NCBI GenBank assembly: GCA_947624215.1
Contig: CANQJJ010000003.1
Location: forward strand, 1 to 64,000
Direction: 5' to 3'
Length of the DNA stretch: 64,000 nt
Source: an uncultured Clostridia bacterium
GTDB lineage: Bacteria > Bacillota > Clostridia > Christensenellales > Borkfalkiaceae
In this document: in pieces, positions 17,012 to 25,361 of the stretch
Layout: the number at the start of each line of letters is the position of its first letter
Position numbering within the stretch: the stretch's first letter is position 1
Translations under genes and position numbers: made by a program
Notes under the pieces: model-generated
Database searches by the model: none
Told to the model about the DNA's origin: nothing
What the model saw: only the letters and a program-made list of their open reading frames with translations

Positions 17012-18244
17012 ATGGCAGGTAAATACGAACAGCACTGTTCCTTCTGCGGAAAGGAGAAGAGCAAGACCAAGAAGCTCATCTCGGGGCCCGACGGCGTCGC
17101 CATCTGCGATGAATGCGTGGAGCTCTGCCGTGACATGATGGAAAAGGCGCCCGCACAGAGCGCCGAGAAGGTGGAGCTCAAAAAGCCCGCCGAGATCAAA
17201 GAGGAACTCGACAAGTATATCATCGGGCAGGATAAGGCCAAGCGCGTGCTCTCTGTCGCCGTCTACAACCACTACAAGCGCATCAACGCGCTCGCCGAGG
17301 GCAAGCAAGACGACGACGTGGAGATCGAGAAGAGCAATATCCTCCTTTTGGGGCCGACGGGCAGCGGCAAGACGTTGCTCGCGCGCACGCTCGCCAAAAT
17401 TCTCAACGTGCCCTTCGCGACCAGTGACGCCACCACGCTCACCGAGGCGGGGTATGTCGGCGAGGACGTCGAAAATATCCTCCTCAAACTCATCCAGAAC
17501 GCCGATTACGACATCGAACGGGCCCAGCGCGGCATCATCTATATCGACGAGATCGACAAGATCGCGCGCAAGGGGGAGAACGTCTCCATCACGCGGGATG
17601 TCTCGGGCGAGGGCGTGCAGCAGGCGCTCCTCAAGATCATCGAGAGCACGGTGGCAAACGTCCCCCCGCAGGGCGGCAGAAAACACCCCCAGCAGGACTG
17701 CATGCACATCGACACGACCAACATCCTCTTCATCTGCGGCGGTGCATTCGTCGGGCTGGATAAGATCGTCGGGGCCCGCAAAGACGATTCCGGCCTCGGC
17801 TTCGGCGGCAAGGTCAAACTCGGCGAGAATGAGGTGGACTACACCCTGCTCGACGACGTCAAGCCGCAAGATCTCACCAAGTTCGGGCTGATCCCCGAGT
17901 TCGTGGGGCGCATCCCCATCGTGGTCGCCCTGCAAGCGCTCGACGAAGACGCCCTCGTCAACATCCTCACGCAGCCCAAGAACGCCATCATCAAGCAATA
18001 CCAGAAGCTCGTGGGGTTTGACGGCGTGAAGCTGACGGTGGAGGAGGCGGCCGTGCGGGAAATCGCGGGGACTGCCATCCGCCTGAAAACGGGCGCGCGC
18101 GGCCTTCGCACCATCATCGAGGGCATCATGACGGACATCATGTTCGACATCCCGACGGAGAAGAACGTGGAGGAAGTCATCATCACGCGGGAGTGCGTCT
18201 CCGACGGCGCCAAGCCCAAGATCGTCTACAAAAAGTCGGCATAA
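17012..18244 (+). CDS. clpX: ATP-dependent Clp protease ATP-binding subunit ClpX
   Basis: The 410-residue unfoldase feeds substrates to ClpP. The N-terminal zinc-binding domain has C9/C12 and C32/C35, Walker A is GPTGSGKT (114-121), and Walker B is [10 protein letters not shown]. The [24 protein letters not shown] region, containing the pore-2 loop, and the GFGGKV and FVGRIP motifs are all typical. AAGGAG precedes the ATG. It ends at the terminator at 18312. Confidence 0.97.
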   Translation: MAGKYEQHCSFCGKEKSKTKKLISGPDGVAICDECVELCRDMMEKAPAQSAEKVELKKPAEIKEELDKYIIGQDKAKRVLSVAVYNHYKRINALAEGKQDDDVEIEKSNILLLGPTGSGKTLLARTLAKILNVPFATSDATTLTEAGYVGEDVENILLKLIQNADYDIERAQRGIIYIDEIDKIARKGENVSITRDVSGEGVQQALLKIIESTVANVPPQGGRKHPQQDCMHIDTTNILFICGGAFVGLDKIVGARKDDSGLGFGGKVKLGENEVDYTLLDDVKPQDLTKFGLIPEFVGRIPIVVALQALDEDALVNILTQPKNAIIKQYQKLVGFDGVKLTVEEAAVREIAGTAIRLKTGARGLRTIIEGIMTDIMFDIPTEKNVEEVIITRECVSDGAKPKIVYKKSA

Positions 18245-18311
18245 ATGAAAGTCGGCGGAACTGTGCGAAGCGTGGCTTAAAGCGGCAATATTCGTTAGAA
18301 TTGAATTACAG

Positions 18312-18346
18312 AGCCTCATACCTTGGACATGGTATGGGGCTTTTTG
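18312..18346 (+). terminator. Terminator after clpX
   Basis: GCCTCATACC / GGTATGGGGC stem followed by five T. The loop (TTGGACAT) resembles part of the recurrent word. Confidence 0.85.
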
Positions 18347-18750
18347 TTCGAAATGGGGGAATGACTTTCCCTTTTTGCCCCCTCCATGGGAGGGGGTAGA
18401 GGGTGGGGTGGCGACAGGGCCCGTGTGGGCGACCCCTTGCCTTCCCTTCCGGGGAAGGTGCCCCGTAAGGGGCGGATGAGGCCTCATACTTCGCGCTACG
18501 CGCTCGTGTCGACCTTAGTAGCACAATCAGAAACCTCGGTCGGGCAGTCTCGCCTTGCTCGACAGCTTCCCCAGGGGGGAAGCCGAGAAACCCTTTCGGC
18601 GCACAAGGGCAGTGCGCCACTTTCCCTTACAGGGACAGCGAGAGGGCTTTGCGCTTACCACAACGATATAGTGCTTTATCTGCATGACGTATATGTCATG
18701 CGATTTGTGCAAGTTATACAAATTGCGCCGCTATCTTCGTGCGTTTTTTC
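18347..18750. repeat. Intergenic repeat mosaic 2
   Basis: No gene is visible. Contents: G-rich element with CCATGG hairpin (18377-18413), two-hairpin element of the GCCTTCC type (18431-18482), TACTTCGC element with GACC/GGTC arms (18487-18548), a second two-hairpin form with AGCTTCCCC (18549-18588), and the GGCGCAC/GTGCGCC element (18589-18647). The last 80 bp hold two imperfect inverted repeats (18683-18724), described separately. Confidence 0.8.
18683..18724. promoter_or_regulatory. Two adjacent inverted repeats upstream of the sugar-ABC ATPase
   Basis: GCATGACGTATATGTCATGC (18683-18702) is a near-perfect 20-bp palindrome. It is followed by GCGATTTGT / ACAAATTGC arms (18702-18726). Both lie 30-70 bp before the -35 box and look like operators; no regulator can be assigned. 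Confidence 0.5.
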
Positions 18751-18752
18751 TC

Positions 18753-18781
18753 TTGCTATTTTTCCCCGTTTCGTGTAAAAT
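18753..18781 (+). promoter_or_regulatory. Promoter of the sugar-ABC ATPase
   Basis: TTGCTA (18753-18758), 17 bases, TAAAAT (18776-18781). Confidence 0.75.
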
Positions 18782-18820
18782 ATAACTAAATCAATACCTT
18801 AATCTTTTTGGGAGGAAATT

Positions 18821-20188
18821 ATGTCCGGTCTTTTACTCAAAGGCATCAACAAAATCTATCCCGGCGGCAACCAGGCAGTCTTCAATTTCTGCCTCGAGAT
18901 CAGGGATAAGGAATTCATGGTCTTCGTCGGCCCCTCCGGCTGCGGCAAGTCCACCACGCTCCGCATGATCGCGGGTCTCGAAGAGATCTCCTCGGGCGAG
19001 CTCTATATCGACGGCAAACTCGTCAACGACGTCGTCCCCAAAGACAGAGATATCGCCATGGTCTTCCAGAACTACGCCCTCTATCCCCACATGTCCGTCT
19101 ACGACAACATGGCCTTCGGTCTCAAGCTCCGCAAGGTGCCCAAGGAAGTCATCGACCGTGACGTCAAGGCGGCCGCCGAGATCCTCGGTATCACCGATTA
19201 TCTCTCCCGTAAGCCCAAGGCTCTTTCCGGTGGTCAGCGCCAACGTGTCGCGCTCGGCCGTACCATCGTCCGTAAGCCCAAGGTCTTCCTTCTCGACGAG
19301 CCTCTGTCCAACTTGGATGCTAAGCTCCGCGCCCAGATGCGTACCGAGATCTCCAAGCTCCATGTCCGCCTCGGCACGACGTTCATCTACGTCACCCACG
19401 ACCAGATCGAGGCCATGACCATGGGTACCCGTATCGTTGTCATGAAAGACGGTTTCATGCAGCAGGTGGATACCCCTCAGAACCTCTACGATTATCCCAT
19501 CAACCTCTTCGTCGCGGGCTTCATCGGCACGCCTCAGATGAACTTCTTCAAGAAGTCCACCATCACCGAAGAGGGCGGCAAGATCTACGTCAACTTCATC
19601 GGCGGGAACAGGATCCTTCTCCCCGAGACCGTCGTTGCCAAGATCAAGAACCTTGACCAATACAAAAACACGGGCAGAGAAGTCACGCTCGGCGTCCGTC
19701 CCGAGGATATCCACGAGGACCAGCGCTTCATCGAGACCTCGCCCGAGACCATCGTCAAGGCCAAGATCGAAGTCATCGAAAAACTCGGCGCCGAAATGCA
19801 GATCTACTGCGATGTCGACTACCAGAGCGAGAAGACGACCATCGTCGACGCGGCTGCGCAGATGGTTGCGAAGATTTCCTCCCGTGCGACGGTTGAGCTG
19901 GGGACGGTCGTCGAGCTTGCCTTCGACGCGCGTCACATCCACCTCTTCGACGGCATCACCGAGGCTACCATGCTCGAGCGCGATGAGCACTACGAGGTCA
20001 TCCCCGAGAATGCGGAGGGTGCGGCGTTCGTACCTCCCACACCGCAGGAGATGCAGGCTCAGATCGACGCGGCCCGCGTTGTCACCAAGGAGATGAAGAA
20101 GCAGGCCAAGCACGACGCCAAGATGGAAGCCAAGCGCAAGGCACAAGAGGCCGAGGCATCCGTCGAGGACAACAAAGACGAAGAATAA
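18821..20188 (+). CDS. ABC transporter ATPase of the MsmK/UgpC (carbohydrate) type
   Basis: The 455-residue ATPase has Walker A GPSGCGKST (37-45), Q-loop VFQNYALYPHMSVYDNMAFGLK, signature LSGGQRQR (135-142), Walker B and H-loop THDQIEAM. A C-terminal TOBE/regulatory domain with GVRPEDIH marks the sugar-importer (MalK, MsmK, UgpC) subfamily. The last 60 residues are an unusual Lys/Glu/Ala-rich charged tail not needed for the fold. No permease is adjacent: it is probably a shared ATPase serving several distant sugar importers, as known for MsmK. GGGAGG ribosome binding site. Two palindromes upstream suggest regulation. Confidence 0.93.
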   Translation: MSGLLLKGINKIYPGGNQAVFNFCLEIRDKEFMVFVGPSGCGKSTTLRMIAGLEEISSGELYIDGKLVNDVVPKDRDIAMVFQNYALYPHMSVYDNMAFGLKLRKVPKEVIDRDVKAAAEILGITDYLSRKPKALSGGQRQRVALGRTIVRKPKVFLLDEPLSNLDAKLRAQMRTEISKLHVRLGTTFIYVTHDQIEAMTMGTRIVVMKDGFMQQVDTPQNLYDYPINLFVAGFIGTPQMNFFKKSTITEEGGKIYVNFIGGNRILLPETVVAKIKNLDQYKNTGREVTLGVRPEDIHEDQRFIETSPETIVKAKIEVIEKLGAEMQIYCDVDYQSEKTTIVDAAAQMVAKISSRATVELGTVVELAFDARHIHLFDGITEATMLERDEHYEVIPENAEGAAFVPPTPQEMQAQIDAARVVTKEMKKQAKHDAKMEAKRKAQEAEASVEDNKDEE

Positions 20189-20202
20189 GCGATCAGCGAG
20201 AA

Positions 20203-20232
20203 GGAGCGTCTGCCAAGCAGGCGCTCTTTTTT
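20203..20232 (+). terminator. Terminator after the sugar-ABC ATPase
   Basis: GAGCGTCTGC / GCAGGCGCTC stem with one wobble pair, then six T. Confidence 0.88.
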
Positions 20233-21005
20233 GATGCCATGGGAGAGGGGTAGGGGGGTGGGGTGGCGACGGGGCTCAATCGAAGCGTCATTCTGCCCGA
20301 CCGAGCCCAACCCGAGCGTCATTCTGCCCGACCGAGGCTTCTGATTGTGCTACCAAGGTCGACACGAGCGCGTAGCGCGAAGTAGCCGACCAAGAAAAAA
20401 TAGAGCGAACTGCTTATCCGCGAAGGAATCTTGCTACGACCAAGCCCGTTTGAACGATAGTCGGACTTCGTACTTCGGGATCCTTCGGGGACAGCCACGA
20501 CGGACTTCGTTCTATCATTACGCCTCAGGATGACGCGCTTACCACAACGCGGACTGCGTGTGAGGGTACCATGTCTGCGACGGGGGCTCGTGTAAGCGAT
20601 ACCCCCTCCTTGGGGAGGGGGGTAGGGGGGTGGGGACTATATTGATTGACCGTATAAAGGTCTTATAAAAAAGCGGAAGGAACGGTTGTATTCCCCACCT
20701 CAGTCACGCTCGCGCGTGACAGCTCCTCCCCGAGGAGGAGCTTTTCGTCGGACTTCGTACCGCCGTCCCTCATTCCGAACCCGCGTAGCGGGTGAGTGAA
20801 TCTTGAGCGATAAGCCCCAATGAAAACATCAGCATTGGCTGATGTGGATCTATTATGCCGATTCGCTCAGGATACGCTCGGGCTTACGCCCTCGGTATGA
20901 GGGTCGGACTGCGTTTGAGGGGATACACTTCACGCGGCAAGGACGCCGCGTTCGGTATGACGCGCTTACCGCCACGATAATGCGCGAGGGCTTTATAGCA
21001 CGCAA
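20233..21005. repeat. Intergenic repeat mosaic 3
   Basis: No gene is visible in about 770 bp. Contents: G-rich element (20237-20268), an ATTCT/AGAAT unit with a TACTTCGC-type element nested in its loop (about 20282-20440), an ATCCT/AGGAT unit (20459-20546), the recurrent word (20565-20580), element J copy 1 (20601-20750), a GCTGATG element (20767-20908), and a GGTATGAC unit (20917-20970). Confidence 0.8.
20601..20750 (+). repeat. Element J, copy 1
   Basis: G-rich hairpin CCCCTCCTTGGGGAGGGG, run GGGGGGTAGGGGGGTGGGG, A/T-rich core with GCGGAAGGAACGGTTGTATT, stem GTCACGC/GCGTGAC, and hairpin GCTCCTCC-CCGA-GGAGGAGC. Confidence 0.8.
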
Positions 21006-21022
21006 CTTTGCTCTGAAAACGT

Positions 21023-21051
21023 TTGACAAAATCCCCAAAAAGAGCTATCAT
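21023..21051 (+). promoter_or_regulatory. Promoter of the metal exporter gene
   Basis: TTGACA (21023-21028), 17 bases, TATCAT (21046-21051). Confidence 0.8.
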
Positions 21052-21083
21052 GATAGAGAAAATTTGTAAGGAGGGAATTTGCT

Positions 21084-22127
21084 ATGTGGGACGTCGTTTT
21101 GGATGCGCTCTTGGATACGGTCAAGCTCTTTCCCTTCCTCTTCGTGCTCTACATCCTCATCGAGATCATGGAGCACAACACGGGGGTCGGCCGTCCCGTC
21201 CGCGCGCTCAGCGGCAAGTTCGCACCCCTCATCGGCGGCGCGCTCGGCACCGTGCCCATGTGCGGCTTCTCCGTCATGGCTGCCAAGCTCTATAAGCACC
21301 GCCATATCACCCTCGGCACGCTCTTTGCCGTCTTCCTCACCACCAGCGACGAGGGCCTCATCGTGCTCCTCTTTTCGGGGTTGCCCCTCCTCGAGAAACT
21401 CGTCACCGTCGCCCTGCTCATCGGCATCCGCTTCCTCCTCGGCATCGGGATCGCCTATCTGCTCGACGCAGCTCTCCGCCGCAAGCCCCTGCCAATTCCC
21501 GTGCATGACCACAAAGAGGGGGACCATGTCCGCGATCTGGCTTCGGAAAACGCAGAAGAGCCGCACCTTGACCCCCATGAACATGACGGCAGCGGCTCCT
21601 ACAGCGAGCATGGCCATACCCATGAACATCCCCATGCGCATGAACACGGGCATGACGGGGAGGACGAAGAGGAACATGCGCACGGGGACTGCGCGTGCGA
21701 CGAGCTCTCGCCCTGCGAGCACAAGCACAAGAGCAAGCTCTCCCTCTACCTCGTCTCGCCCCTTCTGCATGCGTTGCAGGTGGCGGCGTTCGTGTTTCTC
21801 GTCAACCTTGCCTTCGGGCTGATCATCTATGCGATCGGCGAGGCCCGCTTCATCTCCTTCATGCAGGAGTCGGCATATTGGGTCCAGCCGCTCGTGTGCG
21901 CTCTCGTGGGTGCCATTCCCAACTGCGCCTCCTCGGTGGTGCTCGCGGAAGTCTATGCCCTCGGCGGCATCGGGTTCGGCGGGCTGTTGGCGGGGCTGAC
22001 TGTAAACGCCGGCCTCGGCTATCTCATCCTGCTCGAAAGAAAAGAGGGGCTTGCCATTCTCGGCGGCATGTTGCTTCTCGGCATCGCGTGCGGCTATATC
22101 GCCTGCGCCGTGCTGCTCTTCATTTAG
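21084..22127 (+). CDS. Putative 10-TM heavy-metal exporter with His-rich loop (ArsP_2-like)
   Basis: The 347-residue membrane protein is two homologous halves. The first carries VPMCGFSVMAAKLYK (about 57-71) and the second the matching IPNCASSVVLAEVY (about 275-288), the pattern of the predicted heavy-metal exporter family (DUF2899/ArsP_2, also annotated as putative manganese transporter). Between the halves is a long cytosolic or external loop (about 138-215) very rich in His, Asp and Glu (HEHGHTHEHPHAHEHGH and similar), with a CACDELSPC cysteine cluster, well suited to bind divalent metal. Translation starts after AAGGAGGG. A HAD phosphatase gene follows nine bases downstream, probably in the same transcript. 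Confidence 0.8.
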   Translation: MWDVVLDALLDTVKLFPFLFVLYILIEIMEHNTGVGRPVRALSGKFAPLIGGALGTVPMCGFSVMAAKLYKHRHITLGTLFAVFLTTSDEGLIVLLFSGLPLLEKLVTVALLIGIRFLLGIGIAYLLDAALRRKPLPIPVHDHKEGDHVRDLASENAEEPHLDPHEHDGSGSYSEHGHTHEHPHAHEHGHDGEDEEEHAHGDCACDELSPCEHKHKSKLSLYLVSPLLHALQVAAFVFLVNLAFGLIIYAIGEARFISFMQESAYWVQPLVCALVGAIPNCASSVVLAEVYALGGIGFGGLLAGLTVNAGLGYLILLERKEGLAILGGMLLLGIACGYIACAVLLFI

Positions 22128-22136
22128 GAGGTCTCC

Positions 22137-22919
22137 ATGGATACGACAACCCTTCTTTCCGCGGCCGACCTCTTCCTCCTCGATTTAGACGGGACGGTCT
22201 ATCTCGGCGAACGGCCCATCGGCCGCATGCGGGAGACGCTCGCACGGCTGCGGGCAATGGGCAAACGGCTCGTCTACCTCACCAACAACTCCTCCAAGAC
22301 GGAGGCCGAGTACCGCGAAAAACTGTGCCGCATCGGCCTGTTCGAAGAGGGAGACGGGGTGTATACCTCGGGCATGGCTACCGCCGAATACCTCATGCGC
22401 GAAAAATGCGGGCAGAAGGTCTACCTCGTCGGCACCGCGGCGCTCAGGGAGGAGTTTGCCTCCTACGGCGTTCTCTTGGAGGACGAGGCGCCCGATCTAT
22501 GCGTGCTAGCCTATGACACCGGGCTGACCTTTGAAAAGCTCCGCACCCTCGACCGTTTCCTGCGCGCGGGCCTGCCCTTCATCGCGACGCACCCCGACGA
22601 CGTCTGCCCGACGGCGGACGGCTCCATGCCCGATGTGGGAAGTTTTTTGGCCCTTTTGCAGGTCTCTTCGGGGAGACGGCCCGACCTCATCGTCGGCAAG
22701 CCCAATGCAGGGATGGGCGAAGGCCTTGCGCGGCGGTTTGGCGTAACCAAAGAGAGGATGTGCATGGTGGGCGACCGCATGCACACGGACATCCGTTTTG
22801 CCAACAACAACGGCATGCACGCCATTCTCGTGCTCTCGGGGGAGACGACGGCGGAGAGCATGAAGAACTTTCCGGACGTTCCCGACCTCGTTCTACCCGA
22901 TCTGAATGCGATTTTTTGA
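22137..22919 (+). CDS. HAD-superfamily IIA phosphatase (NagD-like)
   Basis: The 260-residue protein has the HAD nucleophile motif LLDLDGTVYLG, motif II TNNSSKT, the C2A cap, and the C-terminal motifs IVGKPN and VGDRMHTDI. Relatives dephosphorylate nucleotides or sugar phosphates; the substrate here cannot be told from sequence. GGAGG precedes the ATG and the gene probably shares a transcript with the metal exporter. Confidence 0.88.
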   Translation: MDTTTLLSAADLFLLDLDGTVYLGERPIGRMRETLARLRAMGKRLVYLTNNSSKTEAEYREKLCRIGLFEEGDGVYTSGMATAEYLMREKCGQKVYLVGTAALREEFASYGVLLEDEAPDLCVLAYDTGLTFEKLRTLDRFLRAGLPFIATHPDDVCPTADGSMPDVGSFLALLQVSSGRRPDLIVGKPNAGMGEGLARRFGVTKERMCMVGDRMHTDIRFANNNGMHAILVLSGETTAESMKNFPDVPDLVLPDLNAIF

Positions 22920-22937
22920 AAAAATTTCCTCTATGCT

Positions 22938-22964
22938 GTTTGAAGACCGCCCCGCGGGTGGTAT
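22938..22964 (+). promoter_or_regulatory. Candidate sigma-B-type promoter of the partner-switching operon
   Basis: GTTTGA (22938-22943), 12 bases, GGGTGGTAT (22956-22964) resembles the sigma-B consensus GTTTAA-N12-15-GGGTAT. Auto-regulation of a sigB operon is usual, which makes the position plausible, but the -10 fit is imperfect. Confidence 0.4.
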
Positions 22965-23006
22965 AAAAAAATAAGCCGTGCAGGGATGTGCGGCGGGGAG
23001 GTAACT

Positions 23007-23306
23007 ATGCAGGAGATGACCTTGCTCTCGCGCGAGCCGCTTTGCTTCGGGCTTGCGGGGGAGATCGACGCGGGCAACTGCGACGAATTCTATGCCGAAG
23101 TTTTGGGCAATTACAGCGGGGGCGACCTCGTCTTTTCGTGCGCAAAGCTCGAATTCATCGACTCCACGACGCTCGGCACGCTCGTCAAGCTCAAAAAACA
23201 TGTCGCGGAGCAGGGCGGAAGGCTCATTCTCCGCCGTCTGCAACCCCGCCTCAAAAAGCTCTTTGTCATCTGTGCCCTCGATAAAGTGATGGAGATAGAG
23301 GAATGA
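23007..23306 (+). CDS. Anti-sigma factor antagonist (STAS domain, RsbV/SpoIIAA-like)
   Basis: The 99-residue protein is a single STAS domain. The phosphorylatable serine sits in the canonical context LEFIDSTTLGTLVKL (S53). When unphosphorylated such proteins bind the anti-sigma kinase and free the sigma factor. The start is the ATG at 23007 with GGGGAGG seven bases upstream; an earlier in-frame start lacks a site. First gene of a tight four-gene operon; it overlaps the next gene by four bases. Confidence 0.88.
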   Translation: MQEMTLLSREPLCFGLAGEIDAGNCDEFYAEVLGNYSGGDLVFSCAKLEFIDSTTLGTLVKLKKHVAEQGGRLILRRLQPRLKKLFVICALDKVMEIEE

Positions 23307-23656
23307 AAGATCTCATGAAGTTGGAGCTCCCGCTCGGGGGCGAGATCATGACGACGGTGCGGCTCACGACGGGCGGCATCTGTTCGCTCGCGGGCATGGA
23401 CCTCGACGCCAGCGAAGACTGCAAGGTCTGCGTCACGGAGAGCCTGCTCCTTCTGATGCATGCGGGATACCGCCGCGCGGCCGTCTCGTTTGCCGAGGAA
23501 GAGGGTCTGTGTATCTCACTTTCGGGCATGGGTATGGCGGATGACGCCGAAGACGTCCCCGAGGACGAGATCTCCGAGGCTCTGCTCGAGGCCTTGGCGG
23601 CGCAGGTCGCCTTTGAAAAACGCGGGCGGCTCGTCGGCGTGACGATACGGTTCTAA
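23303..23656 (+). CDS. Degenerate anti-sigma kinase-like protein (RsbW/SpoIIAB position)
   Basis: The 117-residue protein occupies the place of RsbW/SpoIIAB between the antagonist and sigma genes. The segment ASEDCKVCVTESLLLLMHAGY aligns with the GHKL N-box (E-x3-N-x2-xHAY), but the Asn that coordinates Mg-ATP is replaced by Leu (residue 50). No GxG lid motif is visible, and the middle is acidic (DDAEDVPEDE). It may bind the sigma factor or antagonist without kinase activity. Four-base overlap with the upstream gene; two bases before the sigma gene. Confidence 0.65.
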   Translation: MKDLMKLELPLGGEIMTTVRLTTGGICSLAGMDLDASEDCKVCVTESLLLLMHAGYRRAAVSFAEEEGLCISLSGMGMADDAEDVPEDEISEALLEALAAQVAFEKRGRLVGVTIRF

Positions 23657-23658
23657 GC

Positions 23659-24390
23659 ATGCAAGAGGCAGAACTCTTTACAACCTACGCTGCCACGCGG
23701 GACGTTTCCCTCAGAAACGAGATCGTGGAGCGCTATCTCTACATCGCCGAGATGCTCGCGAAGAAGTTCGTGGGGCGCGGTGTGGAATACGACGACCTCT
23801 ACCAAGTCGCATCGCTCGCACTCATCAAGGGTGTCGAGCGTTTTGACGTGTCGCAGGGGGTGAAATTCTCCACCTTCATCACGCCGACCATCACGGGCGA
23901 GATCAAGAATTACTTCCGCGACCGCTCCCGCCTCATTCACCTGCCGCGGCGGGTCAACGAGCTCAAACTTCGCATCCGCAAGACGGCGGAAGAACTGCTC
24001 GCAGAGACTGGCAAACAGCCCACGGCGCGGGAGATCGCCGCACGGCTCAACGTCAGCGAGGAAGAAGTGGTGAGCATTGCCGAAGCGGGGGGCGTGGTCT
24101 CCCTCGACAGCCCCGTGCCCGACAGCGAGCGCGGAGGGGACTTTCACGAGGTCGTGGCCGCCGCAGACGATGGGGCGCTCGAAGCAGTCGAACAGCGCGA
24201 CGTGCTCGAATCTGCCATGAAGGGACTGCGGCCCGCCGAGCGAAAGGTCATCGAATACCGCTACTTAGACGGCCTCTCGCAGACGGAGACGGCAAAGCGG
24301 TTGGGCGTGTCCCAGATGTACGTCTCCCGCCTCGAACGCCGCGTGCTCGAAAAGATGCGCGAAACGTTGAAAAAGGGGATGGCGGAATGA
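23659..24390 (+). CDS. sigB: RNA polymerase sigma factor of the sigma-B/F/G family
   Basis: The 243-residue factor has region 2 (YDDLYQVASLALIKGVERFD, then KFSTFITPTITGEIKNYFRD), a sigma-B-like region 3 start (HLPRRVNELK), and region 4 with LSQTETAKRLGVSQMYVSRL. The GEIKNYFRDRSRLIHLPRR stretch is closer to sigma-B than to the sporulation factors sigma-F and sigma-G, so a general-stress role is favoured; the symbol is by analogy. It overlaps the downstream ATPase gene by four bases. Confidence 0.82.
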   Translation: MQEAELFTTYAATRDVSLRNEIVERYLYIAEMLAKKFVGRGVEYDDLYQVASLALIKGVERFDVSQGVKFSTFITPTITGEIKNYFRDRSRLIHLPRRVNELKLRIRKTAEELLAETGKQPTAREIAARLNVSEEEVVSIAEAGGVVSLDSPVPDSERGGDFHEVVAAADDGALEAVEQRDVLESAMKGLRPAERKVIEYRYLDGLSQTETAKRLGVSQMYVSRLERRVLEKMRETLKKGMAE

Positions 24391-24731
24391 GAGTGGATAG
24401 TTGGGAAGAAGCTCTCGGCGCCGTTGCCGTCATGTGCCGCTCGCTCACGGGACTGCCCGAGAGCACGGTGTTCAATGCCCGTCTCGTTGCCTGCGAACTG
24501 CTCTCCAATGCCGTAAAATACGGCGGGGGATGCGCACGGTTTACGTTCAGCCGCGTGGGTGATACGGTGCGGCTTGCCGTACGCGGACAGGTGCCCTTCG
24601 ACCCGCCTCCCGCATGCACGCCGCCCGACCCCGCCGCGGAGAACGGCAGGGGGCTCTACCTCGTCGACGCACTCGCCGACCGCCGCGATTACAGCGACGA
24701 AGAGGGTATCATCGTCTTCATCGGAACGTAA
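24387..24731 (+). CDS. Anti-sigma GHKL kinase (RsbW-like)
   Basis: The 114-residue protein is a compact HATPase_c domain. The N-box is intact (ACELLSNAVKYGG, Asn41) and the G-box NGRGLYLVDALAD is present at about 86-98. It is the likely active partner-switching kinase of the operon, placed after the sigma gene instead of before it. Translationally coupled to the sigma gene by a four-base overlap. No terminator is clear; repeat DNA begins within 20 bp. Confidence 0.8.
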   Translation: MRVDSWEEALGAVAVMCRSLTGLPESTVFNARLVACELLSNAVKYGGGCARFTFSRVGDTVRLAVRGQVPFDPPPACTPPDPAAENGRGLYLVDALADRRDYSDEEGIIVFIGT

Positions 24732-25312
24732 ATTCGTGTTCTAAATACGTCATGTTGAGCTGTGTCGACCGCGCGAGGCTTCTATTTGTGATTCTAAGCG
24801 CGACACGAGCCGTAGGCGAAGTAAACATCACCTTATTATAAGACTGCGGTGACCCTTCGACTTTGCTCAGGGTGACGTATTTGGAATGCTTTGGTCGTTC
24901 ACACGGGCTTGGGCGCGGTGTGGTAAGCTGTCATACCGAGGGCGGCGCCCTTGCCGCGTGAGTGTATCCCCTTATACGGAGTCCGTGTGGTGGTAAGCGC
25001 GTCATCCTGAGCCGAAATGGCAATACGGAGTCCAATGCGGCTGTCTTCGAAGGATCCCGAAGAACGAAGTCCGACTATCGTTCACACGGGCTTGGGCGTA
25101 GTAAGATTCTTCGCGGATGAGCAGTTCGCTTAGATCCAAGCCGATGCGGCTCAGAATGACGCTTCGATTGAGCTTGGTCGGGCAGAAATGGCGCTCGGGT
25201 TGGGCTCGGGCGCGAAACCCCTCAGGCCCGCAAAGGGCCGCGGGCCAGCTCCCCTTACAGGGGCGCCAAGGAGCGCTCGCACGAGCTTGGGCAAGTCATA
25301 CAAAACAACCAT
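24732..25312. repeat. Intergenic repeat mosaic 4
   Basis: No gene is visible. Contents: an ATGTT/AACAT unit whose loop carries a TACTTCGC-type element (24750-24832), an ACCCT/AGGGT unit (24846-24874), a GGTATGAC-type unit (24930-24972), an ATCCT/AGGAT unit (24995-25078), an ATTCT/AGAAT unit (25098-25165), and a two-hairpin element with GGCCCGC/GCGGGCC arms (25217-25280). Confidence 0.8.
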
Positions 25313-25342
25313 AAAAAAAGAAGCCCGGGGGCTTCTTTTTTT
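25313..25342. terminator. Terminator of the proline-rich membrane protein gene
   Basis: AAAAAAAGAAGCCC / GGGCTTCTTTTTTT, symmetrical and usable on both strands. Confidence 0.88.
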
Positions 25343-25361
25343 GTTTGTAGGTTTTCCGTCA

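Noticed and set aside
18386-18778. Coding frames of 60-130 codons inside repeat blocks (for example 18386-18778, 38862-39098, 63070-63327)
   Set aside because: The same peptides recur wherever the repeats recur, change frame between copies and have no ribosome binding sites; they are translations of structured repeat DNA.
20233-21005. Insertion sequence or decayed transposon
   Set aside because: No transposase fragment is recognisable in any block, and no terminal inverted repeats with target duplications were seen. A small non-autonomous element remains possible.
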